Source: Paragyromitra xinjiangensis (Eukaryota; Ascomycota; Pezizomycetes; Pezizales; Discinaceae). From it: a stretch of 64,000 nt of DNA. Every line of letters starts with the position of its first letter. Position 1 is the stretch's first letter. The notes under the pieces are model-generated. The model did not search any database and had not been told where the DNA came from. It saw only the letters and a program-made list of their open reading frames with translations. The stretch is taken from NCBI GenBank assembly GCA_038503065.1, contig JBCAMK010000004.1, positions 385,001 through 449,000 of the forward strand, in the 5' to 3' direction. Shown piece after piece: positions 48,477 through 61,700 of this stretch. Both the position numbers and the translations under genes were made by a program.

Positions 48477-50929
48477 TCAGACAGTTCCTCCGTGATCGGG
48501 TAACTTTTCCACAACCTGGCATCCACAGTTTGGCTGGCGCAAAACTTCGCTAAACAAAGGCATGCAAAAGTCCTTAATCTCGACAGAAACCAACAAGCTA
48601 CATTTCTGGTAGGCATTGTGACTGCGACGGGATTCCGAGCTTTCTGTGTGATATGCCTGTGCCCAAGACAAAAAGTTCCCCGGAGATGAAAGGGGTTCTA
48701 GGAACCGCTCGATCATTGAAGCTAATTCGTTATTCTCGTTTTTTTCGTCATTTTTGGCGTGCTGTTGCCAGTTGTGTGCTGCGTACTCTAATAACGGATA
48801 ATTTTCGAACCGAGTTTTAAGCTCATCATCTGTTCGACAAGGGCCTAAGTCGAAGTCCTCGAAGGAAATATAGGTAAGACAAAGCTTTGCAAGCTCAATG
48901 TGGGTGGCTTTCTGGTCGATCTGATACGCGGAGGCCGGGGTCTCTGCGATTCTTTCAGATGTGAGATATTCCATTACCGAGAAGTGTGCAAGCCCAAGGA
49001 TCTTGGTATCTTCGTTTAGGCTGACAAGACCCCTGCAGATATCCAGAATCTCCTCGGGGTCATTGAGTTTGTTGCCGGGGTCAAGGCTGGTGCTGCCTAT
49101 TTCTATTGAAACCCCTTCGGCAACCTCATCTATTGTCATTGGGCGAAGGGAGCAGACGAGCCACTGAAATACTCGCATTGCAAGGTCTTTGTCTTCATCT
49201 TGGATCCTTGTAAGAATAGCCTCGTACGACTCTTCCAGACTTGGTGGGAAGCTGTGGAGAGCTTTTCGAATAGCTTTGTCATTTCGGAGCATCGTTATTT
49301 GCTCCAGGCAACATTTTGCCCATCGAAACCTGAACAAAATTGTAAGTATAAAGACTGGCACAAGAGAAACTTCATAACTGAAAAGAAAAGAATATCGGAT
49401 GCGTATACTTACATGCCATTGGCACCGTCCACTAATTTCGCAGTGATCTCGGCCTTCATCTCGGGTTTAAGGCGTCTCAGTTTAACATGCCGCTCGATCT
49501 CACTCTTGACGTATAGTTCAATATCGACGCCGACATTGTCCGCTTTCATTGCCAGATTCGGGACACCAGAAAATGCTATCCTCGTAGCAAGGTCGTTTCT
49601 GCTGGTAACAAGTATATTCGTGTTGCCGTTTGGGTCATCCTTTAATTCCAACAAGCCATCTATAACTTCTGCACGGTCTACGCACTCATCTAAACCATCA
49701 ATAATGATGACGACCTTCGGGAACCTCTGGATAAGTTTAGAGAATGCGTCCTTGAGATGGTCTAAGGTTGCCAGTTTCTTATTGTATCTCTCATATAGAG
49801 CATCAACTTCACCCGGAATATCCGTCACTTTCTCTAAAATCTGGGCGATTAGAGATCCGTAAAGATTCACGGTGTTTTGCTTTGCGGGTTCCTTGAAGTC
49901 GCAGTAGAAGTAAACTAGTGTGATGCCTTGGTTTTGGGCTTCGGCATATATCTTATCGATGATGATGGAGCTTTATGGAAAGGACGTTAGCGGGATCCAT
50001 AGAGTTTGCATGACGGCTAGAACTCACGACAAAATGGTCTTTCCAGTGCCAGCTATACACGAGGATCATTAGTGTCAATTATTTCAAGGTACGGCTGATA
50101 TTCACACTTACGAATACCATGGATCCAAAAAAAAGAATTGCCCTTTTGAAACCATTCTTTGAATTTATTTCCTTCGGTGAACCATTTCCCAGTCCCAGCC
50201 TGTTGAAGCATCCGAGCTGCTTTATAATTTATTTGAGGATCTGCTGGTGAAAGCCATGCCCGGATATTTCGGAGTCGTTCATCTAGTTATCTGCGTATTA
50301 GCGGCCACCCACAGGTATTTGGAGTTCGTGATTTCGAAAGATAAGCCTACTCATATCTGCCAGTTTTTGTTGATTTCTCGCCTTTTCCTGACTTCGTCTC
50401 AATTCCACAACATCAAAAGATATGGCACGAGTTACAGACCTGCGAACTTGTCATTGGTACATGCTCCTTAGAAATCAAGGTCAAGTAGCTTCCAAACTTA
50501 CATTCCATCCGCTGATAACGCTAGTGTAAAAGTGCTTTTGTACCCCTCGATTTTGCTGATCCAGTCTCTTGTTTCGGCTTCTTTTAGTGGCCACATCAAC
50601 CGTTTTATCATTTTCCTCACTTTATTTTTTGAAGTTTGATACTTGGTAAGAAAAACAAGCATTTCCCTCAGCTGGTTCGCACAGTCCTCGACAGGGCCTA
50701 CTAGGATTCCGCCTAAAATTATAGGAGTTTTCGATGACGCTGTAGTAGGATCTATAACTTCTTTTAAAGCTATCATAATCTGACTAAGAGCTGAAAGCTC
50801 GGACAAAAGGTCCTTGATTTCTTGGGGACAACCAGAAACACTAGAAACATAAGAGTTTCCTAATGAAACGAGCTGTCCAGCTAAGGTGACGATTGTGACG
50901 ATACTGACGGTAAGTGAAAAAGGATCCAT
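48477..50929 (-). CDS. NLR-like STAND protein, copy 1: helical N-domain and NACHT, without repeats
   Basis: Exons 50929-50502, 50439-50351, 50282-50112, 50052-50028, 49970-49413 and 49329-48477 join in phase to 707 residues. N-terminal helical domain (MDPFSLTVSIVTIVTLAGQL), then WLSPADP and GTGKWF linkers, then NACHT NTPase with P-loop HGIPGTGKTILS (about residues 228-239) and Walker B VVIIIDGLDEC, then the conserved FRWAKCCLEQI segment and winged-helix region to DPEEILDICRGLVSL and HFSVMEYL. Compared with copies 2 and 3 it stops soon after FLSWAQAY, where ankyrin repeats should begin; the last ~55 residues are unlike the paralogues. A truncated sensor-less STAND, perhaps a helper, a decoy or a decayed gene. 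Confidence 0.87.
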
Positions 50930-52512
50930 GGCGTCTAGTGCCTATCTCGTTGGATGGGTCCAGCACGGCAAGATTATAAGCTTCGACGGGGACCGGTAGT
51001 AGGGGTCTAGAAAAAAGTGAGCTCTGTAGTGAGGTAAGTTTACTGGTGTGTATCTAGAAAATGGGGTGTAGAATGGCCCTTTTGTAATTACCGACGAGGA
51101 GAAAATCGTGCGGTTTTCTGAAGTTAAGATAGTCTGCCTGAATTACGCTACGCCTGTGCTGCGGGACACTCCGCCATCTTTAAATCGGTGCACAGCCACG
51201 TCCCAGGAGCGGGAGACCAACTTTTCGAGTGGACCATTCATGCATGCACCCCGGGAAGTGCGTGAGGAGACTTGAGACAGAAACAGAAACAGAAACTAGA
51301 TTTATTCTCCTGTAAGGGTTTGGGGCCTTGGGATTGGCGTTAGATTCTCGCCTAGTAGCCGTACGCGCTTAAACGTGCTCTCGCATAGGCGAGGTGACAC
51401 GCAACCCTGAAATAGTGGTTCCGACTATAAAAGTGAAACAGCTCCCCATACCTCCGTACTGTAGAGTATGTGGAGGATAAATTTGGATATATCACACGTG
51501 GAAAACACTGTTCGTTCGCAGTGCTCGCCCACCCGCAGAAGCGTTTGTAGTGCTGCAGCAGGACCCTCGATGCGGGTTAAGTTGGCTGTGTCAAAATCTG
51601 CAGATGATTTCGACACGAAGAGGGCGGTTATTTAGCGCCGGCTAAGAACGCCGACGCTGCTGCGCTCCGGCACGGCCCGTTCCTGCGCCGTACCACGTAC
51701 CCCGTCGGGTCCACATCCGTCTTGTTATTCCTTCAGCCCACCCGTATAGAGCCTGAACTCAATGGATTTAACAACCTGCTTGAACCGTTTAGAGTACCAA
51801 GGAACTTGGTTTCTTGAAATAAAATCTTCGAAGCGTTCAATTCACAAGCAAGCGCGTCCACCTGGAATAGAGTACAAATGGTATTCACTATCCCAGATTT
51901 TCTAGCTTGGCAGCCCATATTTGTACCTAATAGGTCATGTTAAGGCCCCTAGCCCTGGTGGCCCGCAGTGCCCGAGGTTTAGAGTAGGAATTATTTGCCA
52001 TCACGGATAATTTGCTATCCCGTACAAAATTTACCTAATAATTGGCATCTGGCATAACGAGTTCCAGCTGTAGTTTTAATTTCAAGCAAAGCTCTCTTGG
52101 GAAGTTATCCTAAGACCTTGGCTAAGGTCCCTATCCTACTTTGGCCTAGTACTATGCCGATTACTCAAAACCACCCGACGCCGAGCCCGAAACCGCGATA
52201 GTGCCATAGCCCATGGTGTGATCTTTAGTAGATTAGTTATACGAATCTTGAAATTAATCGCGAGCAGTAGCTTTAAAACACAGTTAAACCATACTACCGC
52301 TAGAAACTTCGCTTTACCATGCCTATATAGTAGTATATACGCGTACGGTTAACGAATTAAGTAAATAAAAAATTTATCATGAATAATATCTCAGCAGTAA
52401 GCCTAGGATATATTAACTTTCGTGATCGAATGCCTGCTAGTTAAAATTCAAATAATTATACATAGAAAACGTAGACGTGAGAATGTAGAAAATGTTTCCA
52501 ATTTCCTGAGCA
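50930..52512. other. Non-coding stretch between NLR copies 1 and 2
   Basis: Upstream region of copy 1 and 3' region of copy 2. No gene or clear NLR remnant. AT-rich from 52240 to 52480. Confidence 0.5.
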
Positions 52513-55500
52513 TTAGACCAATGGTTTAGGTGGTTCAAATGCAAATCCAACAGACCACCATGCATCAGATGCTTCCCAGGTATCGCTTAAGGTTTCCGTC
52601 GACAAGCTTGGCATGGGATAAACAAGCGGGCTGTCGCCAAAATTTGTACGGATGCGGGCTTCCTCCGATAAGTCAATCATGGGTACCAGCTTACCCTTGA
52701 TATTTGCGATTGGTTTTCCTGATATGACCTTAGTACTTCATTTACATGGGGATGAATGGGAGCTTCTTGTTTGCTAAAGTTACTCACCAGCTATCTTCCC
52801 GTTTACTGTGAAAAAAGCGATGTTCCTTGTTCTGTCAAAATGACATCCGACAATATCTCCAACTCCATAGCTTTCAACAGTTTGTTTATCCTCTCTATCG
52901 GCGAATATTATCTCCCCTTGCCTAGAATATCCCCATGACATATCACAAAAACCTGGCTCACGCATAAACATCCCCTCTCCAGCTAAAGTAAGACTGTACG
53001 GGATGTCCCCAAAGCCGATAGTCCAACAGGAACTAGAGTGCAGTTGATACATAGTTAATAGAATGAAGTTGTGGGAAACTCGAAAGAGATAGCAGGTACC
53101 TTTCGATGATCTCTACCTCGAAAGAATAATCGGTATGGAGAGGACTTATCGGGTATAGGGCTCTTGTAGCAAAACCAGCACTCACTAATTAGTCGGTATG
53201 TCAGTATCATTAAACCAAGAGATCGAAAATCATGCTTCTTACCTTTAATCTCGGGCCCATCAGCAATAGCTTCTTTCAGATTCAAATCCCAAGAGTTTGG
53301 CGCCACTTTAATCTCCAAAATTTCCGATAAATCCGCGAAGGGTGAAAGTTTCTCTACTGCAGAGTCTTCACGGTATTGGGAAGCGTAGACCAGGGGAGAC
53401 CATCCGTCATCGTCTTTACGTAGAGGATTCGCACCTGCGCGAAGGAGACGTTCCATGATGCCAATCTGCCCTTTTGAAGCGGCAATGTGCAAAGATAGTC
53501 CCATACCTCTGTCTCCAGAAATCTCCCCAAGCCCAAGCAAAAAATCAACAATCTTATCCTGGCCATTGTAGGCTGCTTCCTTCAGAAGCATTGTATAAAT
53601 CCCGTGTTTAGCGCAGATCGACTTTGCTTTATTATTCTGAAGAATAATTTTTAGGACCTTAACATGCCCATACATGGCCGCCGTCACCAGACAAATTACG
53701 AATAGTTTGTGTTCGTTTGCTGAAATCAAAACATCACATCCAATTTCCCATAGCGAGCGGATATATTTTTCCCAGCCATTATGAACGCAGATGTGAAACA
53801 CACGCAAAAAAGGATGCATTTTGCTAGAGTTATTGGCTTCTTCAATCGGAGGAACTTGCTTGTAATAATCCGTTGCTAAAAAAACTTCCATAACCTTTTC
53901 CTGAGTATTAACTCCCACAGCATGAATAGCGTCCTCACAGCAGTTAATCCACTCTGATCTTTCTTCTGAATCTGAGCATTGATCGAGTAACAGCTGCACA
54001 CAATCGACAAAACCATGGCTTGCAGCTTCGCGCATCGGGTCATGCAACGGCCGGTATCTTTTTTTGCCTATGTCTTGCACTAGACCCGCTCCTTTATCCA
54101 GTAGAAACTGCAACACCTCTAGATGGCCATTGCTAGATGCCACCGATAGCGGAGTGCCCTGATACCCGCCTTCAGCATTAATGTTCATACCGCGTTCAAG
54201 TAAGTCCTTTATAGCCGTAAGCTGGCCCATTTCAGCAGCGACATATAATGGTGTCTCGGGGGCCCTTTCGTAATAGTTCATGTCTTTTGTGGTCAATTCG
54301 CGGTGCACCCCGCTCTTTTTTACCTGTAACCAGAGGAGAAATTTATCTGAATCATGCTCCAATCGGAAGAAACTCAAAATGAGGTCGCCTAAAGTTTTGT
54401 CGTTTCCACTGTCATATTTACGAACATGGTTTGACCAGAAATAAGGGGCGTAGCACAAGAGAGGGTAGTCCTCTAGGCGAGTTAAGAATTCGTCTTCGGT
54501 TTTGCACGGCCCGGTATTGAAGTCATCGAATAGTATATAGGTGAGGCATATTTTCGCTAACTCGGTATGGGCGACTTGAAGTTGGATCCGATAAGCAGCT
54601 GCTGGGCTTTGGTTGATACTGTCGGAAGTAAGATACTCCTCAACAGTAAAGTGAGCAAGCCCTAATGTCATACTCCATCGGTTTAGATCGACCAGGCCAC
54701 CGCAGATATGTGTTATGTCTTCAGGGTCATTAAGCTTGCTATCCGGGTCCATAGAGAAATCCCCAATCTCTACAGCGATAGCATCCACCACCTCCCACAC
54801 TTTCAGTGGTCGTTGAGAAGCAAGGAGCCATTGGAAAATACGGATTGCTAGGATCCTATCTTCTTCTGCTATGTTACAAAGGATCCTTTCGTAAGAGCTT
54901 TCGAGAGTTCGCGGAAGAGATTTTAATGCAGATTTGATGGCCTTATCGTTCCTTAGTTTTGTGATTTCGTCTAGGCAACACTTCGCCCATCGGAACCTTG
55001 AATGGTTAGAGTGTGCGCTGACGAAGGCCATCGCGATGAACTTACATTCCATTCGCTCCCTTTACTAAAGTCGTGATGATATCTGATTTTGTAGTCGGTT
55101 TCAGACGTTTCAGCCTCGGCTGTCGTGCTAGTTCATGGGTAACAAAGCACTCAATATCGATAGAGACATCGTTTTCGCTGATCAAGAGGCTGGGGAGATT
55201 TTCGAATTCCAGCTTGATGTCAAGTTCATCTCGACTCGTGATCAGGATATTAGTGTTCCCCCCGAGCCGCTTTAACCTTTCAAAAATGGCGTCTCGCTCA
55301 ATACACTCGTCGAGAGCATCGATGATAACCGCAACCTTCGAGAATTCCTTGATGATTGAATGCAAGCATTCCTCAAGAGACTTTATTTCGGGTAGTCTAT
55401 CTCCATTATCAAATCGATGGTATAGATTCTCAACATCGTCTAGCATCTCTGACTTCTTTTGGACAAGCTGGGCGATAAGTGAACCTAGAAGGCCCACAGC

Positions 55501-56583
55501 TGTTTGCTTCGAACGGTCCTTGAAATCACAATAGAAATAAATAACAGCCGGGGCGATATTCGAACTGGTGTAAACTTCTGACATAACACGGTCGATTATC
55601 ATTGATCTTCACGAAATTGTAAGCTTCTTCCTAATCGGAATATAAACCTAAAAACTTACGAGAGAATTGTTTTACCGGCGCCAGCTACAATATAACCATA
55701 AAATGTTTTAGTCTTTTATCGCTCATGCCACGGGATTAAGCGGGTAAATTGCTAGAGATAAAAGACGTACGTTTACCGTGTAACCAAAAGAATGAGTTAT
55801 TTGGCAAAAGCCACTCTCGGAAAACTCTCCCTTTCGTGAACCATTTCCCAGTTCCAGCTTGTTGGAGTTGGCGAGCGGCGATATGATTGACCTCGGGATC
55901 AGCAGGAGAGAGCCATCTGATTATCTTCAAAAATTTCTCACCTAAAATATCAGTAATACTCTCATAACAGATTCATGAGACTGAAAGTACTTCTGGTAGC
56001 TAATTCCTTTCTCTCTATCTCTGTTGTTTGATGTTTTTTTATTTCTCCGATATTATTATAAATTGAATGTGTCAGGGTTCTATTTCTGTTAGAGAAAGTT
56101 TCTTACAAGGTGATCGAAATTTTTTTAGAGTAGTACCTACATTTCGTCCGCAGAGAGTGCGAGAGAAAAGGTCTTCTTATATCTTTCAAGCTTTGCGAAT
56201 AAGTTCTTGGTCTCGCCCTCCTTCAAAGGCCAGGTAACGCGTTTGAATATCTTCCTTATTTTACTTCCAACTTTTTGGCTCTCCAAAGACTCTAGGAGTT
56301 TCTGGAGAATTTCTTCACAATCTTCCAGCGGGTCGTTTATGAACTCTCCGATCAATGAAGGTTGTATGTTCGTTGAGCCATCAGCGTGGAATAATGGTGG
56401 TTGATCGATCACCGCTTTGAGGGCACTTAGGATGCCGCTTAGGGATGTGAGTTCTCCTATGAGCTCCTGTATCTCTCGCGGGAAGTCTGCTATAGATGAT
56501 CCATATGAATACCCTATCGATATGAGTTGGGCCGCAACAGTAAGTACGCCAGCTATATTGCAAGTTAATGATAGCGGATCCAT
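52513..56583 (-). CDS. NLR-like STAND protein, copy 2: NACHT-ankyrin-SPRY
   Basis: Nine exons join in phase: 56583-56141, 56085-55991, 55941-55771, 55684-55660, 55606-55046, 54996-53243, 53184-53100, 53032-52788, 52718-52513; 3585 nt, 1194 residues. Helical N-domain (MDPLSLTCNIAGVLTVAAQL); NACHT with P-loop HGKPGAGKTILS and Walker B VAVIIDALDEC; winged-helix region (DPEDITHICGGLVDL); ankyrin repeats from about residue 640 (TPLYVAAEMGQLTAIKDLLE, TPLSVASSNGHLEVLQFLLD, HIAASKGQIGIMERLLRAGA); C-terminal SPRY (YSFEVEIIE, WTIGFG, MSWGYSRQGEI, VGDIVGCHFDR, AFFTVNG, IRTNFGDSPLVY). A long frame reads through the 58-nt intron 53242-53185 and would miss SPRY; the spliced frame restores it. Expected to be a cytoplasmic receptor that oligomerises on ligand binding; ligand unknown. 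Confidence 0.9.
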
Positions 56584-57780
56584 AAGCTTTGATCGACAAA
56601 ATCTGCTAAATATCAAGCCAATTATCGGGGTAGCTTTTGCAGTTGAAGTATGTTTGGGCCGACTTTTCTTCGATTTTGGTTTTGAAAGGCCAAGGTGCGG
56701 AGCAAGCAGATCGCGGGGGCTGATATATGTAGGCGTGTTGTACACCCCTGTTGATATCGCCGCACGGCTGCATGGGCTAAATCTGTGATGCAAAACTCAA
56801 GCCTCCAGGCAGTCCTATGAATCTTGCCGCGGAATCATCCCGTCCTAAAAGGCAGAGTCGGCGCTTAGACCTAGGGGTACTGATTCGCCAGAAATCAAAG
56901 TGCTTCCACGATAGTCATAAAAAGAATTCGAATAGACTTGTTGATTTTCTAACACTAATTGGTGGTTATACAATGATACGTACTACACATATTTAACTTC
57001 TCATCTCACAGGCTCCAGTGCACGCCTCAAATAAGCCCTTGGTTTTACTTGTACTAGATACATATTAATTGATTGGGGCGGAGTAACCCGACTCTGAAGC
57101 CTTAGGCGGCGAGGGAGACCCAACGTAAATGCTCCCCAATTAAGTAAAGTATTAAACAACAAAGATCGAGAACCTCACCATAGATCGCTGAGTATAATCT
57201 CAACACAGCTTCCGAAGATAAAGCACAGGACTCATGCTTTATGTATTTCTCGGAACTATTATTAGCGGTATGCAATTTCGTCTAATTATATATAAACAAC
57301 GTGTCGAGGCAAACCTGAAGATTTGAAGCCTGTGGTGTGTGTTCCGGATCCTGATACAACCACCTAACCGTACTAACAATTTCGGTCGCCAGCACAATGC
57401 TATCATGATATAAAGTTCACTGCCAAATCTTTCTAGTCTTCATAGAGAGTGATGTCACATTGAGTGTCTAGCGGCACCGCGCGAACATCTCTATCACATT
57501 AGCGTTCCCGTAAACCCACCCGAAAGCGAAACCGCAATAGTAGTCCGAGCAAGGAAGTTTTATACGCGTAGTGATCAAGGATTCAGGGTTTCTCAACAAG
57601 GGCATAACACCCGAAGGAGTTAAGGGAGTTAAGGGAGTTAAGTTTCTAGTTTTTCTGCCTGTAGATATCATACTGGTATATGTATGCAATCCCCTCAACC
57701 CCACCCGAGGCAATTACACAATTCTCAACCCCGCAAATATTCCCAGCTAATCGCTCTTTTCTCAAAAACTCAGCAAAAAA
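56584..57780. other. Divergent intergenic region between NLR copy 2 and ACBP
   Basis: No gene recognised. A frame upstream of the copy 2 start (to 56793) adds 70 residues without domain signal and is not included. A short gttaaggga triplet repeat lies near 57620. Confidence 0.5.
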
Positions 57781-58203
57781 ATGCCAGGAACTATTCCCTA
57801 CTCTAAGGAAGCGTTCGAGAAAGCTGCTTCTGAGGTCGATAATTTCGGGTCTTTGCCGACCGATAAGGAACTTCTAAAGGCATTTACTTATTCTTCTGCT
57901 TCGTATCCCGAGCTTACAAAATATTCCCTATAGACATATAGCCTCTACAAGCAACATAACTATGGAGATCTCGATGAAAATGTGCCCCGTCCCGGTACTC
58001 TTAACATGAGGGTAATCGATTTCTCCACATCCCTTTTCCTCCCTTACTCTTTACAATGCGCTAATTATAGAACACCATGACCTTAGGGTCAAGCAAAGTA
58101 TAACGCCTGGCAAGAGAGGGCGGGAACGTCCAAGGAGGCTGCAGGGCAAGAATACATTAATCATGTCGAGGCACTCAAGGCGAAATATGGTGTTAAAGCT
58201 TGA
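57781..58203 (+). CDS. ACB1: Acyl-CoA-binding protein
   Basis: Small cytosolic carrier of long-chain acyl-CoA esters. Exons 57781-57879, 57934-58011 and 58087-58203 join in phase to 97 residues, the normal length. Conserved blocks: [31 protein letters not shown] (acyl-CoA-contacting Tyr and Lys), [18 protein letters not shown] and [12 protein letters not shown]. Intron 1 starts with GC, not GT (aaag|gcattt), and ends TAG; without removing it the frame hits a stop at 57931. The gene is on the opposite strand to its NLR neighbours and converges with copy 3. Confidence 0.92.
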
Positions 58204-58736
58204 GGGGCCCGGGCGAAGCGGATATGTGATGGCTAGTTGGGCATCAGACATTGGTATTGGGTACTATTGGAAACATCGACTTTGGTTGTAGGAAAGGAAT
58301 GAATGAATTGAAATGATTATATGGTTTATCCATGGTTTTTTTTAGATGCATCAAACCAAGAAGTTGAGTCAATCATCTAATCTCTGCCGTCCGTTCATAT
58401 GCATGCCGACAACTCTTTTCACCATTACCCCTCGAAAGGGTGAAATGGTTGTGATCCCTGGAGTGGACTCGAGTTTTTTGTCGCTTTTCTGTGGAAAAAG
58501 TTTTGTAGGATAATTTTTCTGCGGGTACCTCGTACGCTTGTAATCTTCTGTATCGGTATTTGTAGTGGAATGCATGGACAATTACTATAACGTGATTTTT
58601 GCAATCTGATCGATCAATTGATTGATTGATAACCCATACACGCATCCAACCCCTCCCGAATCTGACCCAACAAATATTATAATCAGTTGTTCACCACTTC
58701 CGATTTTTGCGATTCCGTAACTAGTTACAGAGGAAA
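58204..58736. other. Convergent 3' intergenic region
   Basis: Lies between the ends of ACBP and NLR copy 3. Holds a (TTGA)n run near 58614-58632 followed by TACACGCATCCA, matching the 3' side of the 44711 repeat. No gene. Confidence 0.55.
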
Positions 58737-61700
58737 TTACATAGCCGGCATTCCGTAAATAAATGGTTCATCGCCAAAATTGGCACGTATGTGGTGTCCA
58801 GCAGACAAGGAGACGAGGGGAAAAAGTTTCCCTTTTATATCCCCAACCGGAGTGCCTAAGTCTCTTCAGAATTCCTGCTCCAAATCGAGGGTTAAACTTC
58901 AAAAATACTTACCAACTTCTGATCCGTTAAATGTGAAGGAAGCTGTCTTCTTTATCTTATCAATGCGACATCCTACAATGTCACCTGTTTCGAAACAGGG
59001 GAGGCGGACCTGTCCACCGTAAAAGCATTCACCCCTTATCTCTCCAGTGCTATTATATCCCCAGCTCAGCTCAGCTTCACCAGGTTCGCGAAAGTGTGCC
59101 TCTAGTCCCTCAAATGTGTAAACACAATGGCCATCCACGAACCCAATAGACAATTTTTCACTTTATTTCCAACACAGAAACAATGTTAGAAAATAAGCTC
59201 GTCTAAAAATACTCAAATACGGGTAAGGTAATTAAACGATAGAAGATTATATACTCACGATTCTCTGGGGCAATTGATAATCTCCACCTCAAAGTAGAAT
59301 TCGTCGCAAAGAGGAGTAATCGGATATTGGGTTTTGGCTGACTGTGGCTCTCGTTCTATTCCAACTGGCGCCACTATTCTCAAATCATAATTAGAACCAC
59401 GGATAGGGACTTTTAGGCAGTATTCATCCAATATCTTACCATTTTTAACTTCCAAACCATTGTCGCTAATTTCTAACACCGACGGGCCGATGTGTTCTTG
59501 ATATCCAGGTATCGGTGGCATGTCGGGCATGACCCAGCGCGTTGGCCCAACTCGATTAATCATTTTCAATAATTCTGGGTTCTTGACCTCTTTCAAGAGT
59601 TTTTCCAAGGCGAAATCCTGATGATATTGAGAAGCGCATAAGATAGGAGTCCATCCATCCTTGTCCTCAGCTTCTGGGTTCGCCCCAGCCCGTAGGAGAC
59701 ATTCCAGGACTTTGATATGGCCATTTGCTGCTGCAAAATGTAGGGAATTCCCCAATCGCCCTATTCCGGAATTCTTTCTAAGAGTAAGCAATAGTTCGAC
59801 TACCTTATCATGGCCACAGTAAGCTGCTCCTTGCAGCAATTCCGTGTACAATTCTTCTTTGGCATACATCACTCTTATGCCACCTTGCTGTAATATAGTC
59901 TGTAACTCCTTGAGATTCCCTCTTTCTGCTGCCATCCGCAGCGTAAATATAAACTCCGAGTTTTCTGTAGAAATCAAGAGGTCACTCCCCTTCCTCAATA
60001 AGACCCGAAGCGAATTTTCAAAGCCGGCATACGCACAAAGGGCAAGCGTCCTTTCGAAAAGCCTATCGGAACCAGTTTCCTCAAAGTGCTTTGTTCCCAA
60101 CAAAACCTCAAGCATCTTTTCATTGCAGTTGAGCGCCAAACTTTGAAAAACCCCCTCAAAGCAACCATTGGAAGCCCGAATATCTTCTGCACCATGATCC
60201 AGTAGGGTCTGGAAGCAATCGATATGCCCAGCAGCCGCACATGTAGCCAACGGAGAAGCAGATCGTAGAGCTGGGCAGTTCGGATCAGCACCCGATTCCA
60301 GAAGTAATCGTATTACCTTCTCATGCCCTGAATTAATTGCAGCATTGAGTGGCCATGCATATTCACTAGCTTCGGCTTCGGACCAGTTACTGTCTAATAG
60401 AAGCTCCCTTACAGCCCCTAGCTGGCCAAAATCCGCAGCATAGTACAGCATAGTTTGCTCTTTCTGTGAAGATAGACTTAGATAGTCTTTGAACGAAGTG
60501 ATCATTTGATCTGTATATCTAGCTGCTCTGTAGGCCTGCTTCCAGGAAAGAACCTTTCCCGAACTTTCGTTCAAGCGAAAGAAGGTGGAGATGAGCTGAT
60601 CAAGAGTTTCGTCGGTCCCAGACGTATATCCCAAGGCATGTTTGGGCCAGCAACGTGCCGCGTAAGCTAGGAGGGAGTATTTCTGGATGCGGACTTGGAA
60701 TTCATCCTTCGAGAGGGACGGGCCAACGTCGAAGTCGTCAAAAAGTATGTAGGTGAGACAGATCTTGGCCAACTCCTTGTTAACAACGTCAAGCTGGATC
60801 CTATAAATTGCTCCAGGTCCCTCGGAGGTGCGAGCCGAGAGGAGATATTCTTTGACAGATAAGTGGATGAGACCTATATCCATACTCCCTTCCTCAACAA
60901 TGACTAAACCCCCACATATTTCTGCAATATCTTTTGGGTCGTTTAGTTTGTTGTTCGGGTCCATAGATGGGCTACCTATCTCCACAGCAATGCCATCAAC
61001 TAACTCCGCAAGGGTTAGGGGGCGTCTCGAGCAAGAGCAAACCAGCCATTGAAATATACGAATTGCCAGAGGTTTGTCTTCGGTAGCTATTTTGCAAAGG
61101 ATTCTCTCATATGTGTCTTCCAGTGTTCGCGGGAGTGAATTTAAGGCGTCTTTGATTGCTCTATCATTTCTTAATTTTCCGATTTGAGTGAGGCAAGTAC
61201 TTGCCCATAGGAACCTTTAAGGGAGTTAGCACTATCATGATTAAGTAGGGGGACGCCAATTGAAATAGGCTAAAAAAATAAAACGAGGATAACTAACATT
61301 CCCTGGGATTTCTTTGCCAATGTCCGGACAATTTCTGATTTCATCGTGTGTTTGAGTTGTGCTAACTTTGGGTTTCCCTCAATCTCCTCAGCAACGAACA
61401 ACCTAATGTCGCGAACGGTATCTTTCTGCTTGATTGCTAGACTGGGAAAGACTTCAAGCTCCTGCCGAATATCGAACTCATCGCGACTTGTGACGAGTAA
61501 ATTTAGGTTTCGCAAGAGCTTAAGCTGCTTGAGACTCTCGAGAATCTCAGGTCGTTCACCGCATTCGTCGATGGCATCAACGACGATCACGAGCTTCGAG
61601 AATTTTCCTGCGAGAGAATACAGTATTTTCTGCAAGCTTTCCGCGTGGTATGAACGTAACGGCCCGTTTACCTTGTCGTTGAGTTCTTCAAGTTCTTTAG

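Noticed and set aside
53055..55052. NLR copy 2 as a 665-residue C-terminus ending EFPTTSFY
   Set aside because: That frame reads through the introns at 53242-53185 and 53099-53033; splicing them restores alignment with copy 3 and the SPRY domain.
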